NCBI RefSeq assembly: GCF_001735805.1
Contig: NZ_CP017248.1
Location: forward strand, 7,254,001-7,318,000
Length of the DNA stretch: 64,000 nt
Direction: 5' to 3'
Source: Streptomyces fodineus
Lineage (GTDB): Bacteria; Actinomycetota; Actinomycetes; Streptomycetales; Streptomycetaceae
Both the position numbers and the translations under genes were made by a program. Below, in pieces: positions 33,957 through 42,300 of this stretch (position 1 is the first letter of the stretch; each line of letters opens with the position of its first letter). The notes below the pieces were generated by a model, which saw only the letters and a program-made list of their open reading frames with translations, ran no database searches and had not been told where the DNA came from.

Positions 33957-35378
33957 TCACCCCGGAGGCAGCACCCCGCACAGCGCCTCGAGCGCCGCGC
34001 CGTAGGCGTGTTCGGCGGCGGCCGCGTACCCCACCACCAGCCCGTCACCCACCCTCGCCCCCGCCTCCGGATGCCGGAACGCGGCGAGCCCGTCCAGGGC
34101 GACACCCTGCCACGCGGCGGCCTTCACCGTGGACCCCTCGGTGCCGGGCGGCAGCCGCAGCACCGCGTGCAGCCCGGCGGCGATGCCCGTCACCTCGACA
34201 TGCGGCGCATGCGCGGCCAGCGCGGCGACGAGCCGGTCACGCCGGCGCCGGTAGCGCTGCCGCATGCGCCGCACATGACGGTCGTACGCCCCGGAGACGA
34301 TGAACTCGGCCAGCGCCAGCTGGTCCAGCACGCTCGCCCACGCCTCCCGCTCGCCCTTCGCCGCGAGCACCGGCTCGACGTACCGCTCGGGCAGGACCAT
34401 CCAGCCCAGCCGCAGCGCCGGCGACAGGCTCTTGCTGACCGAGCCGAGGTGGACCACCCGCTCCGGATCGAGGCCCTGGAGCGCGCCGACGGGCCTGCGG
34501 TCGTACCGGAACTCGCCGTCGTAGTCGTCCTCCAGTACGACCGCCCCACGCGCGCGTGCCCAGCCGATCACCGCCGACCGGCGCTCCGGGTGCAGCGGGC
34601 CGCCGGTCGGGAACTGGTGTGCCGGCGTGAGCAGCACGGCACGCTCCCGCGCGAGTACGTCCACCCGCGCACCGTGCTCGTCCAGCGGCAGCGGCACCGT
34701 GCGCACCCCGGCCGTGGTGAGCAGCCCCCGGTGGAAGTCCAGCCCGTACGCCTCCACGCCCAGCGGACCGCTCAGCACCCCGCCCGCGCCCTGCCCGAAC
34801 AGCAGCCGCAACGCGTGCGCGACACCCGAGCAGACGACGATCCGGTCCGGCTCGGTCCGCACGCCACGCGCGCGTGCCAGATATTCCGTCAGCGCCTCCC
34901 GCAACTCCCGCCGCCCGGCCGGATCCCCCGGCCCGAACGCCTCGCTCGGCGCCGCCTGCAGCGCCCGCCGGTACGCGGCCGACCAGGCCGCCCGCGGGAA
35001 CGCCGAGGCGTCCGGCGCGCCCTGCCGCAGATCGTGCCGCGGCCCACGCACGCGTGAAGGTGCCTTCACCGGCGTCCGCACGGCGTGCCGCAGCGGCTCC
35101 GCACGATCGGCGACCCGGGTACCCGAACCCTGACGGGCGGTCAGCCAGCCCTCGGCGACCAGTTCCGCGTAGGCGTCGGCCACCGTGTTGCGGGCCACGC
35201 CCAGATCGGCGGCGAGCGAACGGTACGGCGGCAGGCGGGTGCCCGGCGCCAGCCGTCCGCCGCGCACGGCCTCCCGCAGCGCCCGGGTCAGCGCCGCCCG
35301 CCGACCGCCCGGACCCGACAGCTCCAGATGCAGATCGGCGCCGATCCGCTCCGCGGAATTGACCCACGATTCCGTCAT
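33957..35378 (-). CDS. MocR-type GntR regulator with aminotransferase domain
   Basis: A 473-residue fusion. Residues about 20-90 are a winged helix of the GntR family (LREAVRGGRLAPGTRLPPYR, LAADLGVARNTVADAYAELV). Residues about 115-470 are a fold-type I PLP-dependent aminotransferase domain, with LEDDYDGEFRYDRRPVGALQ and the PLP lysine in HLGSVSKSLSPALRLGWMV. MocR proteins bind PLP and regulate divergent genes, classically pdxST. Here the divergent gene is an AhpD-like protein, with an inverted repeat in between. Confidence 0.92.
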   Translation of the reverse strand: MTESWVNSAERIGADLHLELSGPGGRRAALTRALREAVRGGRLAPGTRLPPYRSLAADLGVARNTVADAYAELVAEGWLTARQGSGTRVADRAEPLRHAVRTPVKAPSRVRGPRHDLRQGAPDASAFPRAAWSAAYRRALQAAPSEAFGPGDPAGRRELREALTEYLARARGVRTEPDRIVVCSGVAHALRLLFGQGAGGVLSGPLGVEAYGLDFHRGLLTTAGVRTVPLPLDEHGARVDVLARERAVLLTPAHQFPTGGPLHPERRSAVIGWARARGAVVLEDDYDGEFRYDRRPVGALQGLDPERVVHLGSVSKSLSPALRLGWMVLPERYVEPVLAAKGEREAWASVLDQLALAEFIVSGAYDRHVRRMRQRYRRRRDRLVAALAAHAPHVEVTGIAAGLHAVLRLPPGTEGSTVKAAAWQGVALDGLAAFRHPEAGARVGDGLVVGYAAAAEHAYGAALEALCGVLPPG

Positions 35379-35392
35379 GGAAATGCACCCTA

Positions 35393-35419
35393 CAACCGGT
35401 CTATCCGGCCCGTAGGTTG
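35393..35419. promoter_or_regulatory. Candidate MocR operator
   Basis: CAACC (35393-35397) and GGTTG (35415-35419) form an inverted repeat in the 46-base gap between the MocR and AhpD-like genes. The longer arms CTACAACCGG and CCGTAGGTTG are only partly complementary. Confidence 0.35.
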
Positions 35420-35424
35420 AAGCC

Positions 35425-35943
35425 ATGACGACGAACACCACCGCCACCGCAGCCGACTTCACCAGCGCGATCGCCGACACCGAGGGCGCCCGCACCCGTC
35501 TGGACTTCGCGCGGTCCGCCCCGAAGGTCTTCCGCGCCCTCATCGGCTTCGACGCCGCCGCCCGCACGGGCCTCGACCCGGCGCTGGTCGAGCTGATCCA
35601 GATCCGCGCCTCGCACCTCAACCACTGCGCCTACTGCCTGCACATGCACACCAACGACGCCCGCAAGGCCGGCGAGAGCGAGGACCGGCTGCACATGGTC
35701 GCCGTCTGGCGCGAGGCCCGGCACTTCTTCACCCCGAAGGAACAGGCCGCCCTCGCGCTCACCGAGGCGCTGACCCTGGTCGCCGACGCGGGCGTCCCCG
35801 ACACCGTCTACGCCGAGGCCGCGGCCCGCTTCGAGGAGGAGGAACTGGCCCACGTCATCGCCCTGATCTGCACGATCAACACATGGAACCGGGTGGCCCT
35901 GTCGACGGGAAAGGTGGCGGGAACGGACGAACGCAACGGCTGA
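35425..35943 (+). CDS. AhpD-like carboxymuconolactone decarboxylase family protein
   Basis: A 172-residue all-helical protein. Cys68 and Cys71 lie in HLNHCAYCLHMH, the redox CxxC with following His of AhpD-type alkylhydroperoxidases; LIQIRASHLN and LTEALTLVADAGVPD flank it. It probably reduces peroxides with a thiol partner, though many relatives are uncharacterised. It is divergent from a MocR regulator 46 bases away, which likely controls it. Confidence 0.9.
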   Translation: MTTNTTATAADFTSAIADTEGARTRLDFARSAPKVFRALIGFDAAARTGLDPALVELIQIRASHLNHCAYCLHMHTNDARKAGESEDRLHMVAVWREARHFFTPKEQAALALTEALTLVADAGVPDTVYAEAAARFEEEELAHVIALICTINTWNRVALSTGKVAGTDERNG

Positions 35944-35997
35944 CCGACCCGGCAGACAACGGCGCCGATCGCCTTGTCCCGCCCGCCACTGGACCCA

Positions 35998-36159
35998 CGC
36001 CACTCGACCGCGCTACGCCACTCGACCGGGCCACGCCACTCGACTGCGCCACGGCCCTCGACCGGGCCACGCCACTCGACTGCGCCACGCCACTCGACTG
36101 CGCCACGGCCCTCGACCGGGCCACGCCACTCGACCGCGCCGCGGCCCTCGATCTCGCCG
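35998..36159. repeat. Nine 18-bp tandem repeats
   Basis: Nine head-to-tail units of 18 bp with two alternating types, CGCCACTCGACYGSGCCA and CGGCCCTCGACCGGGCCA. They lie in the 330-base gap between the AhpD-like gene and the 3' end of gltD. Frames across it encode only hexapeptide repeats and have no ribosome binding site, so I do not call a gene. Nothing else was seen in the gap. Confidence 0.85.
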
Positions 36160-36273
36160 GTGGCTTCTCCCGTCGCACGGCGAGCAACTACGACGGCGCA
36201 TCCCGGCCGCGCCGAACCGGCCATCACCACAGCCGAAGACAACCGACGGTCACCACGGAACCGTCGGCCACAC

Positions 36274-37760
36274 CTACACCCTCATCGGCCGGTCCCTCGG
36301 AGAGACCGGCGCGGGCAGCCGTGAACTCCCGGTCAGATAGCGGTCGACGGCCGCCGCCACCGCCCGCCCCTCCGCGATCGCCCAGACGATGAGCGACTGC
36401 CCGCGCGCCGCGTCCCCGGCGGCGAACACCCCGGGGACATTGGTCGCGAAGCCGTCGTCCCGCGCGATCGTGCCGCGCGGTTGCAGCGCGAGCCCCAACT
36501 GCCCGACCAGCCCGTCCTTCTGGTCCGGCCCGGAGAACCCGAGGGCGAGCAGCACGAGATCGGCGGGCAGCGTCCGCCCGGTGCCCGGCAGCGGGCGGCG
36601 CAACTCGTCGACCTCCACCAGATGCAGCGACCGCACCCGCCCGCTGTCGTCCCCGGTGAAGCGGAGCGTGGACGCCGCGAACAACCGCGCGTCCGCGTCC
36701 GCCGCCGGTGCCGTACGCAGGTCCCGGGCCTCCTCGTGCGCGGCCGACAGCCGGTAGATCTTCGGGTACGTCGGCCACGGCTCGGTGTCCTCGTCCCGCT
36801 CGGCGCCCGGCTGTGCGTAGATGTCCAGCTGGGACACGGACGCGGCCCCTCGCGCACCGCGGTCCCCAGACAGTCCGCCCCGGTGTCCCCGCCACCGACG
36901 ATCACCACATGCTTGCCGGCCGCGGACAGCGGTGAAACCTCCAGATCCCCCTCGCACACCCGGTTCGCCAGCGGCAGATACTCCATCGCCTGGTGTATCC
37001 CGTACAACTCCCGGCCCGGCACCGTGAGTTCCCGCCACGCCGTCGCCCCCGTGGCGATGACGACGGCGTCGTACCGACCCCGCAGCTCCGCCGCCCCGAC
37101 ATCCCGCCCCACGGCCGTCGACGTACGGAACTTCGTCCCCTCGGCCCGCATCTGCTCGATGCGCCGCTCCAGATGCCGTTTCTCCATCTTGAACTCGGGG
37201 ATCCCGTACCGCATCAGCCCGCCGATCCGGTCGTCCTTCTCGTACACGGCGACCGTGTGCCCGGCCCGGGTCAGCTGCTGCGCTGCGGCGAGCCCGGTGG
37301 GCCCGGAGCCGATGACGGCGACGGTCAACCCGGACAGCCGCTCGGGCGACCGCGCCGGGATGAAACCTTCCTCCCAGGCCCGGTCCGCGATCGCACACTC
37401 GACGTTCTTGATGGTGACGGCCGGCTGGTTGATCGCCAGCACGCAGCCCGCCTCACAGGGCGCCGGACACAACCGGCCGGTGAACTCGGGGAAGTTGTTC
37501 GTCGCGTGCAGCCGGTCGCTCGCCGCCCGCCAGTCCTCCCGCGAGACCAGGTCGTTCCACTCCGGGATCAGATTGCCCAGCGGACAGGCGTCGTGGCAGA
37601 ACGGAATGCCGCAGTCCATGCACCGGTCGGCCTGCTTGCTGATGATGGGCAGCAGCGCTCCCGGAACATAGACTTCGTGCCAGTCCCGCACCCGTTCATC
37701 GACGGGCCGCCGCGGCCACTCCTGGCGCGGCGTGGTCATGAACCCCTTGGGATCGGCCAT
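36274..37760 (-). pseudogene. gltD: Glutamate synthase small subunit-like gene, frameshifted
   Basis: The first frame carries the N-terminal 4Fe-4S region (CMDCGIPFCHDACPLGNLIPEW, CPAPCEAGC) and the FAD site (VAVIGSGPTGLAAAQQLTRAG). At the NADPH-binding segment (VIVGGGDTGADCLGTAVREG) the frame breaks at a GGGG run (36846-36849, minus strand). The rest (SVSQLDIYAQPGAERDEDTE, FAAGDAARGQSLIVWAIAEG) follows in another frame to the stop at 36274. Adding one G restores 495 residues, the normal GltD length. GltD passes electrons from NADPH to GltB. No gltB lies upstream, where it normally does; repeats are found instead. GAGGAAG precedes the ATG. A sequencing error in the G-run is possible. Confidence 0.85.
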
Positions 37761-38376
37761 GGTCGTCTTCCTCGCGTACGGGTGCCGCGCGGGTACCAGG
37801 TGCACGACGGGCCGTACGTCATCGGGCGGCAGCCCTCAGCGCTCCTTCGGCACTCTTTCGGCCACGATACGTCCGCCTCGACCGTCGCGCAGAGCGACGG
37901 ACAGCGCTTTCCGAAGGGACCCGCCCAGCCCGTCACCAGCCGCCTCCAGGCTCCTTTCCCGAGCGGCCCGCGGGGGATCATCGGCGGTCCCCAGGGGATC
38001 ATCAGGGGATGGTCAGGGGTGATCAGGAGGAGACGATCAGGGGTGATCAGGAGGGGTGGTCGGGGTGATCAGGAGGGGTGGTCGGGGTGATCAGGAGGGG
38101 TGGTCGGGGTGATCAGGAGGGGGTGGTCGGAGGTGATCAGGGGGGAGGGGCAGGCGATCAGGAGGGGAGGGGCAGGGGGATGAGGAAGGGGAAGGGGAAG
38201 GGGAAGGGGAGGGGGAAGTGGGCGATCAGGGAGCGGTCCACGGAGAGGTCGGCGAGCGGTCCAGGGAGAGGTCAGGGAGCAGTCAGGGAGACGTCAGGGC
38301 GCTGCCAGAGGTGGGTCAGGGGAGGGTCGGGCAGGACAGGGTCAGGGGGCCTCTGGCTTGTCAGGCCCCGGTCAGC
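37761..38376. repeat. G-rich repeat region upstream of gltD
   Basis: No gene is recognisable in this 616-base gap. 38041-38128 holds four copies of a 22-bp unit built around GTGATCAGGAGGGGTGGTC. TGATCA recurs at least six times between 37990 and 38150. 38186-38215 is a run of GGGG blocks separated by AA, with clear quadruplex potential. The plus strand is almost pure purine from about 38080 to 38220. Short related motifs (GGTCAGGGAG) continue to 38340. Confidence 0.75.
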
Positions 38377-38874
38377 TCAAGGGCCCGACGGAGACCACGT
38401 GAGCGCCAGGACGTAGAGCAGGGTGGCCGCGGTGGCGGACACGGCCCGGACATGGTTCCAGAACATCCACTCGCGCACGTACGCCGGCCAGTACACGGCG
38501 GCCTCGGGAGCGCCCGGGGTCAGCCGGCCCAGCTTGCCGTTGCGGGGGATGTTCGCCGTCACCGTCACCCCGAACGAGCCGAAGAGGTACAGCGCGCTGC
38601 CCAGCAGCAGTTCGAGCTTCCCAGCGTCCGGCCACACCACGAACGTCACCACCGCGATCATCGCGCTCAGCACCGCAGCGCCCATGAACACCGTCATGAA
38701 GGCAGCCCCCACCGCGGCGCCGTTGATCGCGTTCATCGCCGCGACGCCCTGCGCGGGTGGCAATGCGGCGAGCCCCCGCATCACGAAGGCCGAGAAGGCA
38801 CAGAAGACCCCGGCCATCAGCCCGGTGCCGAGAATCCCCACCACGACCAGCACGAAGAACGGCCCGCCGATCAT
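38377..38874 (-). CDS. DUF1772 (anthrone oxygenase-like) membrane protein
   Basis: About 165 residues with four hydrophobic helices (near residues 6-28, 52-75, 84-104 and 138-158). Typical DUF1772 points are GLMAGVFCAFSAFVMRGLA, FVVWPDAGKLELLLGSALYL and TVTANIPRNGKL. Some members of the wider family resemble anthrone oxygenases; the substrate here is unknown. The start may be ATG 38874 or GTG 38880, both behind GGGATGGGG. It faces the G-rich repeats at its 3' side and the IS110 element at its 5' side. Confidence 0.82.
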   Translation of the reverse strand: MIGGPFFVLVVVGILGTGLMAGVFCAFSAFVMRGLAALPPAQGVAAMNAINGAAVGAAFMTVFMGAAVLSAMIAVVTFVVWPDAGKLELLLGSALYLFGSFGVTVTANIPRNGKLGRLTPGAPEAAVYWPAYVREWMFWNHVRAVSATAATLLYVLALTWSPSGP

Positions 38875-39034
38875 TTCCACGCCCCATCCCGTCTCGTTCC
38901 GCCCCGTCCGGGCCCGGCATCATCATCGCTCCCAGTGAATGCTCGGGAAATGGCGCCGGCCATGGTCGAGGAACGCGACATCATGCGCGAGCGTCTTCCC
39001 TCTGCCTCATCCCCCTTCCCCCGTTATCTTCTTC

Positions 39035-39204
39035 GCGGTCCTGCAAGAGGACCGCTGGCCTCCGGGCCCGGCATGGCTGGTCCCCCCTGTCGAAAGCATG
39101 ACCTGGGGGGTGGTGCCACCGGGCCCGAGAGGCGCCGTTGGAGACGCTGATGAGAGGTCCGACTACCGCCTGGCCCGGCGCAACGCCCGGCCGCTTGCGG
39201 GCGG
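39035..39204 (+). ncRNA. Candidate bridge RNA of the IS110 element
   Basis: Three ordered structures lie in the leader. First, a perfect 8-bp hairpin (GCGGTCCT 39035-39042 with AGGACCGC 39048-39055). Second, a stem CGGGCCCGG/CCGGGCCCG (39063-39071/39119-39127) that opens into an internal loop (39072-39081 and 39111-39118) and closes again as CCCCCC/GGGGGG (39082-39087/39105-39110). Third, a stem CCGCC/GGCGG (39166-39170/39200-39204) enclosing a 9-bp arm with a CAA loop. This matches the published bridge-RNA layout of a 5' hairpin followed by two looped guide structures. Confidence 0.45.
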
Positions 39205-39284
39205 CAGGTCTGCATAACGTGGATGCGCGCATACGACGCCAACGCCCTGGCCAGCACCGCACGAACCCCGCTCAGGAGGATGGG

Positions 39285-40487
39285 TTGGACGACATCGACG
39301 ACGTGGGCGTCTTCCTCGGCCTGGACGTCGGCAAGAGCGCCCATCACGGGCACGGGCTGACCCCGGCCGGGAAGAAGGTCTTCGACAAGCAGCTGCCCAA
39401 CAGCGAGCCGAAGCTGCGGGCCGTCTTCGACAAGCTGGCCGCGAAGTTCGGCACTGTGCTGGTGATCGTGGATCAGCCCGCCTCGATCGGAGCCCTGCCC
39501 CTGACGGTCGCCCGGGCCGCCGGCTGCAAGGTCGCCTACCTGCCCGGCTTGTCCATGCGGCGGATCGCCGATCTCTACCCGGGCGAGGCGAAGACCGACG
39601 CGAAGGACGCCGCGGTGATCGCGGACGCGGCCCGGACCATGCCGCACACCCTGCGCTCGCTCCAGCTGACCGACGAGATCACCGCCGAGCTGACCGTGCT
39701 GGTGGGCTTCGACCAGGACCTGGCGGCCGAGGCGACCCGCACCTCCAACCGGATACGCGGCCTGCTCACCCAGTTCCACCCCAGCCTGGAACGCGTCCTC
39801 GGCCCGCGCCTGGACCACCCCGCCGTGACCTGGCTGCTGGAACGCTACGGATCCCCAGCCAGCCTGCGAAAGGCCGGTCGCCGCAAGCTCGTTGAGGTGA
39901 TCCGGCCCAAGGCCCCGCGCATGGCCGCCCGGCTGATCGACGAGGTCTTCGACGCGCTCGACGAGCAGACCGTCGTGGTCCCGGGCACCGGCACCCTCGA
40001 CCTGGTGATCCCGTCACTGGCCCGTTCGCTCGCGGCCGTCCACGAACAGCGACGAGCCCTGGAAGCACAGATCGGACAGCTGCTGGAGGCTCACCCTCTT
40101 TCCGCGGTCCTGACCTCGATTCCGGGGGTCGCGGTCAGGACCGCCGCCACCTTGCTGGTCACCGTCGGCGACGGCACCAGCTTCCCCACCGCCGCCCACC
40201 TGGCCTCCTACGCCGGCCTCGCCCCGACCACCAAGTCATCGGGAACCTCGATCCACGGCGAACACGCGCCCAGAGGCGGCAACCGGCAACTCAAGCGGGC
40301 GATGTTCCTGCCCGCGTTCGCCGCCCTGCACGATCCCGCCTCCCGCACCTACTACGACCGATGCCGGGCCCGCGGGAAGACCCACACCCAGGCCCTCCTC
40401 CGTCTGGCCCGCCAGCGGATCAACGTGCTGTTCGCCATGCTCCGCGACGGCACCTTCTACGAACCCAGAACCCCACGCCTCGCTTGA
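39285..40487 (+). CDS. IS110 family transposase
   Basis: A 400-residue DEDD/serine recombinase. The N-terminal RuvC-like part has FLGLDVGKSAHHGHGL (first Asp), a VIVDQPAS strand and the EAKTDAKDAAVIADAART block. The C-terminal part has TSIPGVAVRTAATLL and LASYAGLAPTTKSSGTS with the catalytic Ser region, then RGGNRQLKRAMFLPAFA. The start is TTG 39285, six bases after AGGAGG, giving the typical length; an upstream open frame crosses the structured leader and is not coding. It appears intact. It would use a bridge RNA to choose target and donor DNA. Confidence 0.93.
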   Translation: MDDIDDVGVFLGLDVGKSAHHGHGLTPAGKKVFDKQLPNSEPKLRAVFDKLAAKFGTVLVIVDQPASIGALPLTVARAAGCKVAYLPGLSMRRIADLYPGEAKTDAKDAAVIADAARTMPHTLRSLQLTDEITAELTVLVGFDQDLAAEATRTSNRIRGLLTQFHPSLERVLGPRLDHPAVTWLLERYGSPASLRKAGRRKLVEVIRPKAPRMAARLIDEVFDALDEQTVVVPGTGTLDLVIPSLARSLAAVHEQRRALEAQIGQLLEAHPLSAVLTSIPGVAVRTAATLLVTVGDGTSFPTAAHLASYAGLAPTTKSSGTSIHGEHAPRGGNRQLKRAMFLPAFAALHDPASRTYYDRCRARGKTHTQALLRLARQRINVLFAMLRDGTFYEPRTPRLA

Positions 40488-40533
40488 CGAAAGACATAGA
40501 GGCACCCTCCCCCCCTCCCCCCCTCTTCCGCTC

Positions 40534-41229
40534 TCAGCCCACATCCGAACCGGCGTCCTGCCACACCTGCAGCACGCTCTCCACAGCCGGGGCGATCCGC
40601 CTCCGCGCCTCGTACCGTGACACCCCGCTCATCAGCAGTTGGTCGTACGGCGTGTCCACGTGCCGTACGGCTGCCACGACCGCCGAGATCACCGCCCCCT
40701 CCGACAGGGCCCGCCCGGCCGCGCTCCGCCCGACCCGCCCACTGCCCCGAGCGGACGCGTGGGCCGCGATGGCCCGCGCGCGATCGGCAGGGCAGCCGGG
40801 AAACAGCCGGAGGATCTCGGCCGCGAACGCTGAGGCGAACCGCTCGTCCTCCGCCGCCCGGTGCCGCGCGTCCCGTGCCCGCCGCCGGCGCCGTGCCTCC
40901 GCGTCCGCCAGACAGCGGGCCTCGGCCCGGGCCAGCGCCGCCTCCTCGACGAGCACGCCCTGTCGCTCGTACCGGCTCTTGCGCCGGTTGAACCGCACCA
41001 CCACGACCGACAGCCCGCTCTCCTCCCTGGACCTGCGGGTCAGCGCGGTGTCCCCACGCGGCAGGAACACCAGGTGCCCGAGGTCGGCGCAGTCGAGGCA
41101 GCGTGGTGCCCCGTCCTCCAGCACCAGCAGTGACAGCGGGCCGCGCCGGCACGCGGCGCAGCGCTTGGGCTTCGACGCCTGGATGACGACAAGTCGACTG
41201 GGGGAGTGGGGAGTTGAGGGAAGTGCCAT
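40534..41229 (-). CDS. DUF2293 domain protein
   Basis: A 231-residue protein. An N-terminal zinc-ribbon-like pair (CAACRRGPLS and CLDCADLGHLVF) is followed by FLPRGDTALTRRSREESGLS and an Arg/Ala-rich helix. The C-terminal DUF2293 part (about 140-225, FPGCPADRARAIAAHASARGSGR, AVRHVDTPYDQLLMSGVSRYEAR) follows. Members may bind nucleic acid, but the function is unknown. AAAGGA lies six bases before the ATG. Its stop lies 46 bases from the transposase stop. Confidence 0.82.
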   Translation of the reverse strand: MALPSTPHSPSRLVVIQASKPKRCAACRRGPLSLLVLEDGAPRCLDCADLGHLVFLPRGDTALTRRSREESGLSVVVVRFNRRKSRYERQGVLVEEAALARAEARCLADAEARRRRRARDARHRAAEDERFASAFAAEILRLFPGCPADRARAIAAHASARGSGRVGRSAAGRALSEGAVISAVVAAVRHVDTPYDQLLMSGVSRYEARRRIAPAVESVLQVWQDAGSDVG

Positions 41230-41376
41230 ATGCGGTCCTTTCCCCGTCGCCGCTCGGGCCTCCCACGCTCTGCCTACTCCTGCTCCTCCTTTCGCACGCG
41301 GTTCTCCTCTCAGCTGCGGACGTTGAACATCGACACGCGCGTACGGTGCCGCACCGGAGCCTGGATCTCGTCCACC

Positions 41377-41490
41377 ACCGCCCACGACGAACATCCGCCC
41401 CGCATCGAGTACGCCCTCACCCCACTCGGACCGTACTCGGGCCCCCTTCTCGCACCCTGCCCCCTCCTCGACGGGCCCGCACTTGGAGCG
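41377..41490 (+). pseudogene. Remnant of an HxlR-type regulator
   Basis: In the 398-base gap between DUF2293 and the kinase-like gene, one frame reads TAHDEHPPRIEYALTPLG. This is the characteristic wing of HxlR-family winged-helix regulators (PPRVEYxLTxLG), followed by a degenerate end. The helix-turn-helix half is missing upstream, and no start or ribosome binding site is present. The rest of the gap (41230-41376, 41491-41627) holds nothing I recognise. Confidence 0.45.
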
Positions 41491-41627
41491 TGACCCATTT
41501 CCCGGCGGTGCTCGGCGGCCGGTCGAGCAGCCGAGGACCACAGCTGACCTCCTTGCTCTGCGCCTGCCGGCCCCTCACCGGGCCGGTGCCGTCACCTCGC
41601 TCTACGGCACCCGGCATCATGGGCCCT

Positions 41628-42260
41628 GTGCGACTCGAAGCGATCACCTGGGACCGGCTCGCCGCGCTGCTCGCCGACCGGCTGGCCGGTCTGCAGCCGG
41701 CCGACGGCAGCGCCTGGCCCCGTGTCGGCTTCGACGGCGCCCCGGCCGCCCGGCCCGGCGACCTGGCCGAACGGGTCGGGGAGGCGCTGCGGGTGCGCGG
41801 CCGGCCCTCGCTCGTGGTCGGCGCCCAGGGTTTCCTTCGTCCTGCCTCGCTGCGCCTGGAACACGGGCGGCGGGACGCGGAGTCGTACTACGGCGGATGG
41901 TTCGACACCGGCGCCCTGTGGCGCGAGGTCTTCGGCCCGCTCGATCCCGGCGGCACCGGGCGCATCCTGCCCGACCTATGGGACCCGGCCACGGACCGGG
42001 CCACTCGCAGCCCCTATGTCCAACTCCCGCCCGGCGCGATCCTGTTGCTCCACGGACCCCTTCTGCTGCGCCACTGGTTCCCCTTCGACCTGACCGTGCA
42101 CCTCCTCCTCACCCCGGGCGCCCTGCGTCGCCGCACCCCCGAGACCGATCATTGGACGCTCCCCGCTTTCGAACGCTACGAGTCCGAGACCGATCCGGCC
42201 GGCACGGCGGACGTCCTGGTACGCGCCGACGATCCACGCCATCCCGCCTGGAGCGGCTGA
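41628..42260 (+). CDS. Uridine kinase-like protein with degenerate P-loop
   Basis: About 210 residues. The layout follows the uridine-kinase-like family of actinobacteria: AITWDRLAALLADRLAGLQP, then VGFDGAPAARPGDLAERVGE where the Walker A GxxGxGKS should be. LVVGAQGFLRPASLRLEHGR, SYYGGWFDTGALWREVFGPL and a long LPDLWDPATDRATRSPYVQL follow. The P-loop lysine is absent, as in close relatives I know, so kinase activity is doubtful. GTG 41628 gives the family start; ATG 41619 is an alternative. No ribosome binding site was seen. Confidence 0.75.
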   Translation: MRLEAITWDRLAALLADRLAGLQPADGSAWPRVGFDGAPAARPGDLAERVGEALRVRGRPSLVVGAQGFLRPASLRLEHGRRDAESYYGGWFDTGALWREVFGPLDPGGTGRILPDLWDPATDRATRSPYVQLPPGAILLLHGPLLLRHWFPFDLTVHLLLTPGALRRRTPETDHWTLPAFERYESETDPAGTADVLVRADDPRHPAWSG

Positions 42261-42300
42261 TCCGAATGGCCAGGCCACGTGTCTGTGGTCCGGCTGCGGC

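Larger units (their letters stand above)
39030..40487 (+). mobile_element. IS110-family insertion sequence (ends approximate)
   Basis: The transposase gene plus the structured non-coding leader upstream. IS110 elements lack terminal inverted repeats, and the exact ends cannot be read from one copy. The left end probably lies between 38940 and 39035, the right end between 40488 and 40533. The element separates the DUF1772 and DUF2293 genes without visibly breaking either. Confidence 0.7.

Noticed and set aside
35998..36159. Possible CRISPR array
   Set aside because: 18-bp units abut each other without spacers.
35883..36392. Plus-strand frames through the 18-bp repeats
   Set aside because: They encode only hexapeptide repeats, have no ribosome binding site and run antisense into gltD.
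38041..38128. Possible CRISPR array
   Set aside because: Units are directly contiguous with no unique spacers, and no cas genes are present.
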